Of a stretch of 64,000 nucleotides of DNA, positions 1-8,242 are shown one piece after another; within the stretch, counting starts at the first letter, position 1; the number at the start of each line of letters is the position of its first letter. The translations under genes and the position numbers were made by a program. The notes beneath the pieces are model-generated. The model was given only the letters and a program-made list of their open reading frames with translations, did not search any database and was not told the DNA's origin. This DNA comes from Candidatus Nitrosymbiomonas proteolyticus. Its GTDB lineage: Bacteria > Armatimonadota > Fimbriimonadia > Fimbriimonadales > Fimbriimonadaceae. The stretch spans positions 2,745,317 through 2,809,316 of the forward strand of contig AP021858.1 in the NCBI GenBank assembly GCA_017347465.1. The letters run 5' to 3'.

Positions 1-135
1 TCCGGGGACCCGGACGCAACTCTTCACACGATCTATCGAGCCTCCAGCGAGGGGAACGAGGACTGGGTTCAATTCGATGACTGGGGCTTAGTGAAGAAGG
101 CCTTTGCCCAGTTTCCGGAGGGGATGTTACAATGA
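1..135 (+). CDS. C-terminal end of an unidentified protein (5' end outside window)
   Basis: An open frame runs from the first base of the window to a TGA and encodes the last 44 residues of a protein that starts upstream. The tail is acidic and contains a WVQFDDWG segment, which I do not recognise. Its stop overlaps the start of the next gene in an ATGA arrangement, so the two are probably co-transcribed and translationally coupled. A TACAAT string at the junction is more likely chance than a promoter because it overlaps the start codon itself. No function can be assigned. Confidence 0.6.
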   Translation, partial: SGDPDATLHTIYRASSEGNEDWVQFDDWGLVKKAFAQFPEGMLQ

Positions 136-1346
136 TCACAATCCTGTTTGCGGTAAGCCTCTTAGCCCAACAGCCGCTGAGCCAGCAAGACGCTCTCTCG
201 TCGTTTCGAGTCAGATTCTCCGAAGGGCAAGAGAACTACGGCAAGGTGGACGTTCCCAAGGCCGCTTCCCTTGCCCACAGGCTCTGGGAATTTGCAGCGT
301 TCCCGGAGGACCAGAAGCGAAAATACTGGGAGAACAGCATGAGCGTGACTCCTCGGTTTCTTAATCTCGATTATCGTAACAGGGTGGGGCTTGCCTACTC
401 GACTCCAACCGGCCGCCTCTTCGCCTGCGGCATTTCGTACCCCTCAGAAAACCGCGCGCCCAACCTCTCGATCGACCAGTGCGTCGAAAAGGTCAAGGAG
501 TACTACCGATTGGTCGGGGGAACGAACACCCTTTCCTTGCAACGAGCGGAGATCGACCTCAGCATGGACCGGGAAACCTTCCTGTACGTCTACGTTAGCT
601 TCTCCTTCACAGCGCCGGGAACGGCCTACCGGTTCGCCTCAGGCATCGAGGCCATTGTCGACCGCACTTACGGCACGCCCGAGAACATGCAGATCGGGGA
701 GATTCCGCCCTACGACGCCCCCGCGAACGTGGTCTCCAAGGACGACGCGGTGGCCAACGCGATCGCTGCCGCTTCGCAGTACACCGGATGGAGCGTGCTC
801 GAGGGCGCCTCTCAGGAGCCGATGTTCCACGTTCCCGACTACCTGGGGATGCCCAACCGGATGCAGGCCGTTCACAAGCGAAGGCTCTCGGAGGGCAAAG
901 CGTGCCTGGTGTACGAGGTCACCGTCCACGATGCGAGCGTGGACCTCCCCACCGGCGACCGCCGAAGGCCGTTCGTGCAGGTGTACGTCGATGCGGAGAC
1001 CGGCCAGCCGATAGGATTGCTTCCGGTCTACAAGCGGATCGGAGCTCTTTCCGAGGACCTTCCCCGCAGGGCCTTCGATTGGAGCGGGACCTGGGCCGTG
1101 GGCTCGACGACCGGGAAGATCCTCCCAAGCTCTAAGGAGCCGCCTTTCGCGCAGAAGCGGGTTCTTCTCGTCCGCGATAGCCAGCGCGTGCTCGCGAGCT
1201 ACGACCCAGCCTCGGGTCTCGTCTGGCTTATCTCGGGCGGCAAGGCGTTCGTCGGCGAACCTGATGGGGAACTGCGCCTAGCCCTCGCCCTTTGCCGGCG
1301 AGCAGACGGCTTCGAAATGGACGCCCCTCAGCGGGCGAACAACTGA
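132..1346 (+). CDS. Secreted protein of unknown function, PepSY-like C-terminal part
   Basis: This encodes 404 residues. The first 13 residues are a short hydrophobic segment followed by Gln-Gln, which looks like a minimal signal peptide, so the protein is probably exported. It contains two or more stretches of a repeated alpha/beta character, and near residue 290 the motif VYVDAETGQPIG resembles the end of PepSY-type modules, which bind or inhibit peptidases. That resemblance is short and the assignment is tentative. No catalytic motif is visible. The ATG overlaps the stop of the upstream gene by four bases, which supports this start. Confidence 0.6.
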   Translation: MITILFAVSLLAQQPLSQQDALSSFRVRFSEGQENYGKVDVPKAASLAHRLWEFAAFPEDQKRKYWENSMSVTPRFLNLDYRNRVGLAYSTPTGRLFACGISYPSENRAPNLSIDQCVEKVKEYYRLVGGTNTLSLQRAEIDLSMDRETFLYVYVSFSFTAPGTAYRFASGIEAIVDRTYGTPENMQIGEIPPYDAPANVVSKDDAVANAIAAASQYTGWSVLEGASQEPMFHVPDYLGMPNRMQAVHKRRLSEGKACLVYEVTVHDASVDLPTGDRRRPFVQVYVDAETGQPIGLLPVYKRIGALSEDLPRRAFDWSGTWAVGSTTGKILPSSKEPPFAQKRVLLVRDSQRVLASYDPASGLVWLISGGKAFVGEPDGELRLALALCRRADGFEMDAPQRANN

Positions 1347-1378
1347 CTCTGGGGGATGGGAGAAGGTAGGGGCTCGCT

Positions 1379-2188
1379 TTACGCGCCGAGCGTCCACACT
1401 TTCTGCAAGTCATCCACGAGATACCTTCGGTCTCGAAGCACCAAGTGAGGCCGCCTCAAGCAATGACGCCACCAGTAATCCGCCTCGAAAACCTGGTGCG
1501 GTTTGGGCGAGCCGCCGAACTTGACGATGCACGCGGATTCATACGCCCGCCTCGCCTTCCGGGGGGCGAACCTATGCTGACGGAGCAGGTTCTTGTACGT
1601 TACGATGTCCGAAGTGGGAAAGTGCGAAACCAAGTTCAGCCGATCCGCACTCTTCAGGCTTGCGTCGGCGTAGTCTTGGTCGCCGTTGAATCGCACGTCA
1701 TACCGCTTTCCGGCCGCGTAGTCCTCATAAATGCAAGCGAGCCCCGCGTCCCTCCTGACCCTCATGACGCAGGTGTTGATCGTGTCGTACTTCCAATCGT
1801 TGACGCACACGAGCGGCTCGCTCCGCGTGTCGGCGAACTCCCATATCGACCGCAGGTCCTTCGTGAGCAGCGACGAGAGGTCGATGTATAAGAACTCGTC
1901 GAACGGCCACCCACCGCCCCGGAACAGTTCGAGCTTCACTTGCGTCGGCCGCATGTCGTCTCGGTAGTAAGGCTGCCGCCCCACTACGAATTGCTCAACC
2001 GGGCTCTGGAACTTGCGCTCCCTCTCGGTGACGACGGAGAGCCGAAACGGTACGCCCGCGAACGAGCGAAGCATTCCGTAAAAGCGATCGACATACGAGT
2101 CGTCGAAGGCTCTCCCCACAAGAACGCAGACGACCTCACGTCTCCTTTCTGGCTCTTCCCATCCCTCGCTGACGTTGTCTGATCCCAT
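1379..2188 (-). CDS. Glycosyltransferase-like protein
   Basis: This encodes 269 residues in the chosen frame. The N-terminal half (VVCVLVGRAFDDSYVDRFYGML) looks like the first Rossmann-type strand and helix of nucleotide-sugar transferases. A segment around residue 95 (FLYIDLSSLLTKDL) sits where GT-A enzymes carry the DxD metal site, but here it reads D-L-S, so the second acidic residue is missing. A later FNGDQDYAD segment resembles the acceptor region of GT8-like enzymes. A GTG 69 bases upstream would add a non-homologous leader. I prefer the internal ATG because a TACAAT -10 box lies between the two. The donor and acceptor sugars are unknown. The gene converges on the upstream secreted protein gene. 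Confidence 0.6.
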   Translation of the reverse strand: MGSDNVSEGWEEPERRREVVCVLVGRAFDDSYVDRFYGMLRSFAGVPFRLSVVTERERKFQSPVEQFVVGRQPYYRDDMRPTQVKLELFRGGGWPFDEFLYIDLSSLLTKDLRSIWEFADTRSEPLVCVNDWKYDTINTCVMRVRRDAGLACIYEDYAAGKRYDVRFNGDQDYADASLKSADRLNLVSHFPTSDIVTYKNLLRQHRFAPRKARRAYESACIVKFGGSPKPHQVFEADYWWRHCLRRPHLVLRDRRYLVDDLQKVWTLGA

Positions 2189-2247
2189 GCCTGAAACCTG
2201 CGACCTGAAGCTCGAAACCGCAGCCCCCAACGACTGATCGCCGAAGA

Positions 2248-2253
2248 ATTGTA
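2248..2253 (-). promoter_or_regulatory. Candidate -10 box (TACAAT) for the glycosyltransferase-like gene
   Basis: TACAAT lies on the minus strand 59 bases before the chosen ATG at 2188. No clear -35 was found. It favours the internal start over the GTG at 2257, which lies upstream of the expected transcription start. Confidence 0.35.
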
Positions 2254-2342
2254 GCACTCAGAAGGGCCGGTCGCCCCAGCCTCAAGTCAGGCGCAAGCCA
2301 AGGCACGGCGAAAAAACTGCGCTCGTAAGGTAAACAACGCCT

Positions 2343-3545
2343 ATGCGTGTATTTCGGCACAGGGACTTTCGTCTGCTGTGGTCCGGCGCGCTGTTCTCCT
2401 TTGTCGGAAGCTGGGTTCAGAACGTCGCCCAAAGTTGGCTGATCTACGAACTCACGCACAGCGAGGCGCTCCTTGGACTGGTGGCGTTTTGCCAGTCCGC
2501 TCCTGTTTCCCTGCTCGGGCCGATCGCGGGCGCGCTGGCCGACATGTTCGACAAGCGCAAGGTCCTTGTAGGGTGCCAACTAGGGTTTGCAGCGGGCGCG
2601 CTGTATCTTGCCGCAGCCGTTTACTGGGGATTCATCGAGTACTGGCACATCCTGATCGTGGCCACGTTTTCTGGGCTGATCGCCACCATCGAGCAACCGA
2701 CCCGCCAAACGACGGTGAGCCGAGTCGTCCCTCAGGAGGAGCTACCCAGCGCCCTCCCGCTTCAGGCGCTGACCTTCAACCTCGCCCGCGTCGTTGGACC
2801 CGCAATCGGCGGCATCCTCCTCGCTTCGTTCGGCGCGCAGCTCTGCTACCTCATCAACGGGCTCAGCTACACGGCGCTCATTCTGGCAGTGATGGCGATT
2901 CGATCAGACCTCTCGCCCTCCCAGCGCGAGCCGCAACCCGTTCTCGACCTTCTCACCGAGGGAGTGAAGTACGTTTTCTCCCACCCTCGCCTGAAGCTGC
3001 TGTTCTTAATGGAAACCATCGTCGCCGTGTTCGGCCTGCCCTATATCGCCCTCATGCCCGCGATTGCCAAAGATATGTTGGGGCTGGACGCGAGAGGACT
3101 CGGAATCTCGATGTCGATGATCGGACTTGGGGCCGTGACAAGCCTGTTCCTCCTGGCCCACTTCACCGGAGCGAAGCAGCGGCCCCTCATCGTTCGCTAC
3201 GCGATGACCGCAATGGGGTTGGGAGTTCTCGCCCTCAGCTTCGCGACGAACCCTTGGCTCGGGTATCCCACCCTTTTCCTTGTGGGAATGGCCGCCGTGG
3301 CCCAGTTCAACTCCACCAACGTGCTCTTCCAGGTTATCGCCCCCGAACGGTTGCGCGGTAGAGTGCTTTCGATGCACATTTGGGCGCTGGCCGGGTTCGG
3401 ACCGATGGGAACCCTGCTCTTCGGTTACATCGCCAATCGGTTTTCGATTCCGCTTTCGCTCCAGATCGGAGGAGCGATCGTCGTTCTTGGAGCGATTTGG
3501 GGCTGGGCTAGCCAACCTGCCGCCGAGGGAGCCGAGGAGCTTTGA
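2343..3545 (+). CDS. MFS transporter, EntS-like
   Basis: This is a 400-residue integral membrane protein with about 12 hydrophobic helices, the usual size for a major facilitator exporter. The opening residues (FRHRDFRLLWSG) and the loop between helices 2 and 3 (GALADMFDKRKVL, the MFS signature A region) match the EntS/enterobactin-exporter subgroup. Members export siderophores, drugs or macrolides, but the substrate cannot be read from sequence. It probably works by proton antiport in the inner membrane. The stop overlaps the TTG start of the HAD phosphatase gene, so the two are likely translated together. A TAAACA string ends 6 bases before the ATG, a weaker version of the leaderless arrangement seen elsewhere. 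Confidence 0.85.
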   Translation: MRVFRHRDFRLLWSGALFSFVGSWVQNVAQSWLIYELTHSEALLGLVAFCQSAPVSLLGPIAGALADMFDKRKVLVGCQLGFAAGALYLAAAVYWGFIEYWHILIVATFSGLIATIEQPTRQTTVSRVVPQEELPSALPLQALTFNLARVVGPAIGGILLASFGAQLCYLINGLSYTALILAVMAIRSDLSPSQREPQPVLDLLTEGVKYVFSHPRLKLLFLMETIVAVFGLPYIALMPAIAKDMLGLDARGLGISMSMIGLGAVTSLFLLAHFTGAKQRPLIVRYAMTAMGLGVLALSFATNPWLGYPTLFLVGMAAVAQFNSTNVLFQVIAPERLRGRVLSMHIWALAGFGPMGTLLFGYIANRFSIPLSLQIGGAIVVLGAIWGWASQPAAEGAEEL

Positions 3546-4081
3546 GACGGGCCCTCTTTCTCGACCGCGATGGCGTCCTGAACGTGGACATCTCCCCCTA
3601 TGTGCCCGACTTGGCGAGCTTTGAGGTGTTTCCCTACACGCTCGAAGCTCTTAAGATGTTCCACGAGGCTGGGTTCGAGTTCTACGTCGTCTCGAATCAG
3701 CAAGGCGTTTCGCTGGGAATAACGCCCGCCGGAGAACTTGAAAAGATGTCGCAACGCCTCCAAGAGATCGTCCGGCCGCATGGGTTTGAGTTTCGGAGGT
3801 TCTACTACGCAACCGACCTGGACGAAGCAGACCACCCCTGGCGCAAGCCGAAGCCAGGGATGATCCTTCAGGCCGTCGAGGACTTTGGGATCTCGCTCGA
3901 AGGGGCGCTTCTGATCGGCGATAAGTGGTCGGACATCGTTGCGGCCGAGGCCGCTGGCATCCCCGGCTATCTCGTGTATTCGGGCGTTTCTTCCTCGCGC
4001 GCCGATTGGGAGGGAAGGTGCCATCCGGCAGGCGAGTTCTCGAATCTGCTGGAGGCTGCGCACGCGCTCGCTATAGCGTGA
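3542..4081 (+). CDS. HAD-IIIA phosphatase, GmhB-like
   Basis: This encodes 179 residues. It has the HAD nucleophile motif LFLDRDGVLN (Asp8 and Asp10), the KPKPGM motif with the catalytic Lys near residue 102, and the terminal GDKWSD metal motif. The family includes D-glycero-D-manno-heptose-1,7-bisphosphate 7-phosphatase (GmhB) and histidinol phosphatase, which dephosphorylate sugar phosphates in the cytoplasm. The Cys-rich zinc loop normally found just before RKPxPGM in GmhB is absent; only one His remains there, so the substrate may differ. It starts with TTG and overlaps the MFS gene's stop. Confidence 0.75.
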   Translation: MRRALFLDRDGVLNVDISPYVPDLASFEVFPYTLEALKMFHEAGFEFYVVSNQQGVSLGITPAGELEKMSQRLQEIVRPHGFEFRRFYYATDLDEADHPWRKPKPGMILQAVEDFGISLEGALLIGDKWSDIVAAEAAGIPGYLVYSGVSSSRADWEGRCHPAGEFSNLLEAAHALAIA

Positions 4082-4109
4082 GGTTCACCTTCGAAGGAAG
4101 CTCAGGCGG

Positions 4110-4115
4110 TACAAT
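4110..4115 (+). promoter_or_regulatory. Candidate leaderless promoter -10 box (TACAAT) for hsp20
   Basis: TACAAT is followed by 7 bases and then the ATG at 4123, so transcription would begin at or next to the start codon. No Shine-Dalgarno sequence precedes the ATG. No convincing -35 is visible. Confidence 0.5.
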
Positions 4116-4122
4116 CCCCTCG

Positions 4123-4575
4123 ATGGCGCGGCAAAAGACGGACGACTGGCTGGTCATCTCGGGCGGCACACTCGAAGTGGCGGCCAGAGGAGCAAAGGGC
4201 CGTATCAAGGTCGTCTCGCGGAAATCATTCTGGTCGCCCAGCGTCGATTTGATTGAGTTTCAAGACAAGTTCGTGCTCAAAGCCGAACTCGCCGGCGTGG
4301 AATCGGGCGACTTTGAGGTGTTCTACGTGCCCGGCAAGCACAGCATCCTCTTGCGTGGTTTCCGAGTCGAGCAGGACCCTTGCGAAGACTGCCGAACCAA
4401 TATCCACCTGCTTGAGGTGTATTACGGAGAGTTTGAGCGAGAGATTGAGCTTCCGCCCACGCCGATCAGCGCCGAAAGAATCGAATTTATATATAAGGAT
4501 GGGATGCTAAACGTCTCTATTCCGAAAGCGAAGCGAAAGCTGACTCACGCTCGCATCACCATCCGAAAAGTGTAA
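4123..4575 (+). CDS. Hsp20/alpha-crystallin small heat-shock protein
   Basis: This encodes 150 residues. The alpha-crystallin domain spans about residues 40-140, with the typical core strand (FVLKAELAGV), the conserved end of the domain (YKDGMLNVSIPK) and a C-terminal I-T-I tripeptide like the IxI motif that docks between subunits. These ATP-independent chaperones hold unfolding proteins in the cytoplasm. A CEDC pair in the middle is less usual. The frame is open further upstream, but that extension has no homology to the family, so the ATG after the TACAAT box was chosen. The stop codon overlaps the ATG of lon, so chaperone and protease are co-expressed. Confidence 0.88.
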   Translation: MARQKTDDWLVISGGTLEVAARGAKGRIKVVSRKSFWSPSVDLIEFQDKFVLKAELAGVESGDFEVFYVPGKHSILLRGFRVEQDPCEDCRTNIHLLEVYYGEFEREIELPPTPISAERIEFIYKDGMLNVSIPKAKRKLTHARITIRKV

Positions 4576-7004
4576 TGTCAGACGTCAAGACCCCCCTTGA
4601 GACCGAGCCGACCGAACCCGAGTTGGAAGCGGAACTGCACGACGAGGACCCCTCGTCCGAGGAATTCCGCCCCGAGGTCCCCACCGAGCTCAGCATTCTG
4701 CCTCTTCGCGACTCCGTGATCTATCCAATGCTCATCGCGCCCTTGAGCGTGGCGAGGGATTCTAGTATCCAACTCATCGACGAGAGCATCGTAGGCAACA
4801 ACCGCGTCATCGGCGTGATCGCGCAGCGCAAGCCCCACATCGAGCAGCCTACGTTCGACGATGTCTATGAGACTGGCTGCGCCGTGATCATTCGCACCCT
4901 GGTGAAGATGCCGGATGCGGTTCGCTTGATCGTTCAGGGCATCTCGCGCTTCCGGATCGTCGAGCGGCTCCAAGAAACGCCCTACCTTCGCGCAAGGGTC
5001 GAAGTGATCGACGAGACTCCGGCCGGCGAAGACACGGCCGAGGATGTGGAGGCTCTGAGGCGCTCGGTGGCGGCTCTTTTTGAGCAGGCGATCCGACTTT
5101 CACCCCAGCTTCCCGACGAACTCAGGAGCCTCACGCAGGCCGTCCAGGAAACCAACGTCATGTGCGATCTCGTCGCCGCGCACATGACCCTGAGCCTCGA
5201 AGACAAGCAGAGCATCCTCGAAACCGTGGACATTCAGGACAGGCTAAGAGCGCTGCTTGAAATGCTCAGCAAGGAAGTGCGGGTGCTCGAACTCACCTCC
5301 AAAGTCCAGAGCGAGGTCAACGTCGAACTTAGCAAGTCGCAGCGGGAGTATTACCTTCGCGAGCAACTCAAGGCGATTCAGCGGGAGCTCGGGGAGTCCG
5401 ACGATAGGTCTGAGGAACTCGAGGAGCTTCACGATAAGATCGAGCAAGCCGGGATGCCCCAGGAGGCGCTTCGAGAAGTCCATCGGGAGTTCGACCGGCT
5501 GCGCAGGATGTCGCCAGGGGCGCCTGAGTACACCGTCGCGCGAACCTACATCGACTGGATGATATCGCTCCCATGGAGCGCCTCGACCGAGGACAACGTC
5601 GACCTCACGCGGGTTCGGGATGTCCTCGACAGCGATCATTTCGGACTCGACAAGATCAAGGAGCGGATCCTTGAGTTCCTTGCCGTTCGAAAGGTCAAGA
5701 AAGACGGCAAGATTCGGCAGCCCATCTTGTGCTTTGTGGGCCCCCCCGGCGTGGGTAAGACCTCGCTCGGACGTTCAATCAGCCATGCGATGAATCGGAA
5801 CTTCATCCGAATCTCGCTGGGAGGAATGAGAGACGAAGCTGAGATCCGGGGCCACCGCCGGACCTACATCGGCGCGCTCCCCGGCCAGATCATCCAAGGG
5901 CTCCGGCGAGCTGAGTCTAACAATCCGGTATTCATGTTGGACGAAATCGACAAGCTGGGCATGGACTTCCGGGGCGATCCCGCGTCGGCTCTACTTGAGG
6001 TACTCGACCCCGAACAAAACGTCTCGTTCCGGGATCACTACATCGACGCGCCGTTTGATTTGAGTAGAGTTTTCTTTATTACTACGGCAAACCGACTTGA
6101 CACCGTACCGCCCCCCCTCAGAGACCGCATGGAGGTCATCGAGCTTGGAGGTTATACAGAGGACGAGAAGCTGGAGATCGCCAAGCGGCATCTGATCGGC
6201 AAGCAGGTCGAAGAACACGGCTTACGGCCCTCCCAGATTCAGTTTGAGGATCGTTCGGTCCGCAAACTGATTCATAACTACACGCGTGAGGCCGGCGTTC
6301 GCAACCTCGAACGTGCCATCGCCGGCGTCGTTCGGCGCGCCACAAGGCTCTTTGCCGAGGGTCGGCGGGCCAAGGTCGTCGTCTCCGAGAAGTTCTTGGA
6401 GTCTGCGCTCGGGGCGCCTCGATTCCTGAACGAGGAGGTCGAGGAACGCAACTTGCAGCCGGGCATGGCGGTGGGCCTCGCATGGACCCCGGTCGGCGGC
6501 GATGTTCTGTTCGTCGAGTCCGCCAAGATGCCGGGAAGCAAGGGACTGATCGTGACGGGTCAGCTTGGCGATGTCATGAAAGAGAGCGTGCAGGCCGCCC
6601 TCAGCTACATTCGAAGCCGAAGCTCGGACCTGCGCATCGACCCCGACATCTTCGATAAGCACGAGATTCACGTCCACGTCCCCGCTGGGGCGGTGCCCAA
6701 GGACGGGCCTTCCGCGGGCATTACGATGCTCGTGGCGCTGGTCTCGCTGCTGACGGGAAAGACGATTCGCCGCAAGCTGGCAATGTCGGGCGAAATCACG
6801 CTCAGCGGGCACGTCCTGCCCGTCGGCGGCATCAAGGAAAAGGTACTCGCTGCCAAGCGCGCCGGCGTGACGACGATCATTCTGCCTGAGGACAACAAGA
6901 AGGACTACCTTGAGGACGTCCCGGAAGAGGTGCGTCAAGAGCTCAAGGTCCACTTCGTTTCGAGGGTCGAGCCCGCCGTCAAGATCGCGTTCGATAAGAA
7001 GTAG
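4575..7004 (+). CDS. lon: ATP-dependent protease Lon (LonA type)
   Basis: This encodes 809 residues, full length for LonA. Order: LON substrate-binding N-domain (about 35-235), coiled region, AAA+ module with Walker A GPPGVGKT at 389-396 and Walker B FMLDEIDK, then the protease domain with the catalytic Ser in KDGPSAG (Ser713) and the Lys in GGIKEK (Lys756), 43 residues apart as in the E. coli enzyme. Lon degrades misfolded and regulatory proteins in the cytoplasm. The first 35 residues form an acidic extension. The start ATG shares its A with the stop of hsp20, which implies translational coupling and a common heat-stress unit. Confidence 0.97.
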   Translation: MSDVKTPLETEPTEPELEAELHDEDPSSEEFRPEVPTELSILPLRDSVIYPMLIAPLSVARDSSIQLIDESIVGNNRVIGVIAQRKPHIEQPTFDDVYETGCAVIIRTLVKMPDAVRLIVQGISRFRIVERLQETPYLRARVEVIDETPAGEDTAEDVEALRRSVAALFEQAIRLSPQLPDELRSLTQAVQETNVMCDLVAAHMTLSLEDKQSILETVDIQDRLRALLEMLSKEVRVLELTSKVQSEVNVELSKSQREYYLREQLKAIQRELGESDDRSEELEELHDKIEQAGMPQEALREVHREFDRLRRMSPGAPEYTVARTYIDWMISLPWSASTEDNVDLTRVRDVLDSDHFGLDKIKERILEFLAVRKVKKDGKIRQPILCFVGPPGVGKTSLGRSISHAMNRNFIRISLGGMRDEAEIRGHRRTYIGALPGQIIQGLRRAESNNPVFMLDEIDKLGMDFRGDPASALLEVLDPEQNVSFRDHYIDAPFDLSRVFFITTANRLDTVPPPLRDRMEVIELGGYTEDEKLEIAKRHLIGKQVEEHGLRPSQIQFEDRSVRKLIHNYTREAGVRNLERAIAGVVRRATRLFAEGRRAKVVVSEKFLESALGAPRFLNEEVEERNLQPGMAVGLAWTPVGGDVLFVESAKMPGSKGLIVTGQLGDVMKESVQAALSYIRSRSSDLRIDPDIFDKHEIHVHVPAGAVPKDGPSAGITMLVALVSLLTGKTIRRKLAMSGEITLSGHVLPVGGIKEKVLAAKRAGVTTIILPEDNKKDYLEDVPEEVRQELKVHFVSRVEPAVKIAFDKK

Positions 7005-7022
7005 TCACGCCGCTAACGGCTC

Positions 7023-7028
7023 TACAAT
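7023..7028 (+). promoter_or_regulatory. Candidate leaderless -10 box (TACAAT) before a 21-codon frame
   Basis: TACAAT is followed by exactly 7 bases and then ATG at 7036, the same geometry as upstream of hsp20. There is no Shine-Dalgarno sequence. Confidence 0.3.
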
Positions 7029-7035
7029 TCGAACT

Positions 7036-7101
7036 ATGCCAGCCAGAAAGCGAGGCACGGACGGTCACCCATACGCCTGCCTTTCTTTGTCAAGATTCTA
7101 G
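7036..7101 (+). CDS. Possible 21-residue leaderless small ORF
   Basis: A short frame begins with ATG 7 bases after a TACAAT box and ends at TAG just before the promoter of the cytochrome operon. The product would be basic at the N-terminus (MPARKRG) with a single Cys. It could be a small protein, a leader peptide, or the stub of a decayed gene. Nothing but the promoter-like spacing supports it, so confidence is low. Confidence 0.2.
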   Translation: MPARKRGTDGHPYACLSLSRF

Positions 7102-7114
7102 CAGCTTTCGACCG

Positions 7115-7143
7115 TTGACATCGCACGTCGCACGTTCCATAAT
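7115..7143 (+). promoter_or_regulatory. Sigma70-type promoter of the multihaem cytochrome operon
   Basis: TTGACA (7115-7120) and CATAAT (7138-7143) are separated by exactly 17 bases. The -35 is a perfect consensus and the -10 differs at one position. It lies about 100 bases upstream of the decahaem cytochrome start and would give a 5' untranslated region of roughly 95 bases. Confidence 0.7.
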
Positions 7144-7245
7144 GGGGGTCGGACGCATCCTGAAAGCCGCTTGAAGCGCTGGATCGACCAACGACAACAA
7201 GGATAACGAGGCTTCGGAGATGTGGCCGTCAAGGTGGGCTACACA

Positions 7246-8232
7246 ATGAAGCTGTGCAAGACAAACCTGTTTGCGATCGCCGTAGCGCCTTTCGCATTTG
7301 TCGCCCTAGGCAGCGCTCCACAGGAGGCTCCGCAAGGCAAATTGCCTGACAGCCTCTTCTCCCAAGCGAAGGAAGAGGATTTCCTCGGGTCGGCGGCTTG
7401 CGAGACCTGCCACGCCGAGGCCTCGCTGAGCTTCGCAAGGTCGCCGCACGCCGCATACTCCAACAACCCCAAGCAGAGTTACGACAAGCAGGGCTGCGAA
7501 TCATGCCATGGCCCCGGATCGTTCCATCTCGACGAGGACAACCCGCGCAACATCAGTTTCCGCACGGAGTCTGCGGCGGAGACGTCGGCCACCTGCCTGC
7601 GGTGCCACGAAAGCGTAATGGGCAAACCTCACTGGGCGCAAACTGAACACGCGCGCGCCGATGTCTCGTGCGTGGGTTGCCACAGAATCCACATCCCCGA
7701 AAACGATAGCCTCCAGAACCGGGCCAAGGCCTTCCCGGGCGTCGACCTCGCAGTCAGGCAACAAACCGTCGCGCAGAAAGAGCCAAGCCTCTTGCTCAAG
7801 GCCGACGAACGAACCCTATGCGGGTCATGCCACAGGCAGGAAGCAGCTCAGTTTCGACTCAACTCCCACCACCCCGTTCCCGAGGGGAGGATGGTCTGCA
7901 GCGATTGCCATTCGGTGCATCCGACACGAGCGACGGGGCGAAAGGTCGAGCCGGCCAAACCCAACTGCGTCTCGTGCCACGGCCAGCATAGCGGCCCCTT
8001 CGTATATGAGCATGACGCCGTCAACCAGTGGGCAGGGGACGGTTGCGGCGAGTGCCACCGAAGCCACGGAACAAGCAACCCACGCCTCCTGAAGTCGTTC
8101 TCCCGCGGCCTGTGCGCCCAGTGCCACACCGACAAGGCCGCGACGCACTACCCCGGCAGGACCTGCTGGCAGGCGGGCTGCCACGTCGCCCTCCACGGGT
8201 CGAACTCGGACCCGTACTTCTTGAGTCGATAG
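7246..8232 (+). CDS. Decahaem c-type cytochrome, DmsE/MtrA-like
   Basis: This encodes 328 residues from the ATG; a GTG 24 bases upstream is a possible alternative. A signal peptide (about 1-23) sends it to the periplasm. There are nine CXXCH haem sites, with first Cys at about residues 52, 84, 117, 142, 192, 218, 241, 267 and 290, and a tenth site of the longer CX4CH form at 307. Ten haems in about 300 residues match the DmsE/MtrA/PioA family, which form an electron wire threaded through an outer-membrane barrel. The next gene encodes such a barrel, which supports this role. It is the first gene after a strong promoter. Direction of electron flow cannot be read from sequence. Confidence 0.88.
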   Translation: MKLCKTNLFAIAVAPFAFVALGSAPQEAPQGKLPDSLFSQAKEEDFLGSAACETCHAEASLSFARSPHAAYSNNPKQSYDKQGCESCHGPGSFHLDEDNPRNISFRTESAAETSATCLRCHESVMGKPHWAQTEHARADVSCVGCHRIHIPENDSLQNRAKAFPGVDLAVRQQTVAQKEPSLLLKADERTLCGSCHRQEAAQFRLNSHHPVPEGRMVCSDCHSVHPTRATGRKVEPAKPNCVSCHGQHSGPFVYEHDAVNQWAGDGCGECHRSHGTSNPRLLKSFSRGLCAQCHTDKAATHYPGRTCWQAGCHVALHGSNSDPYFLSR

Positions 8233-8242
8233 GAACGATTGG

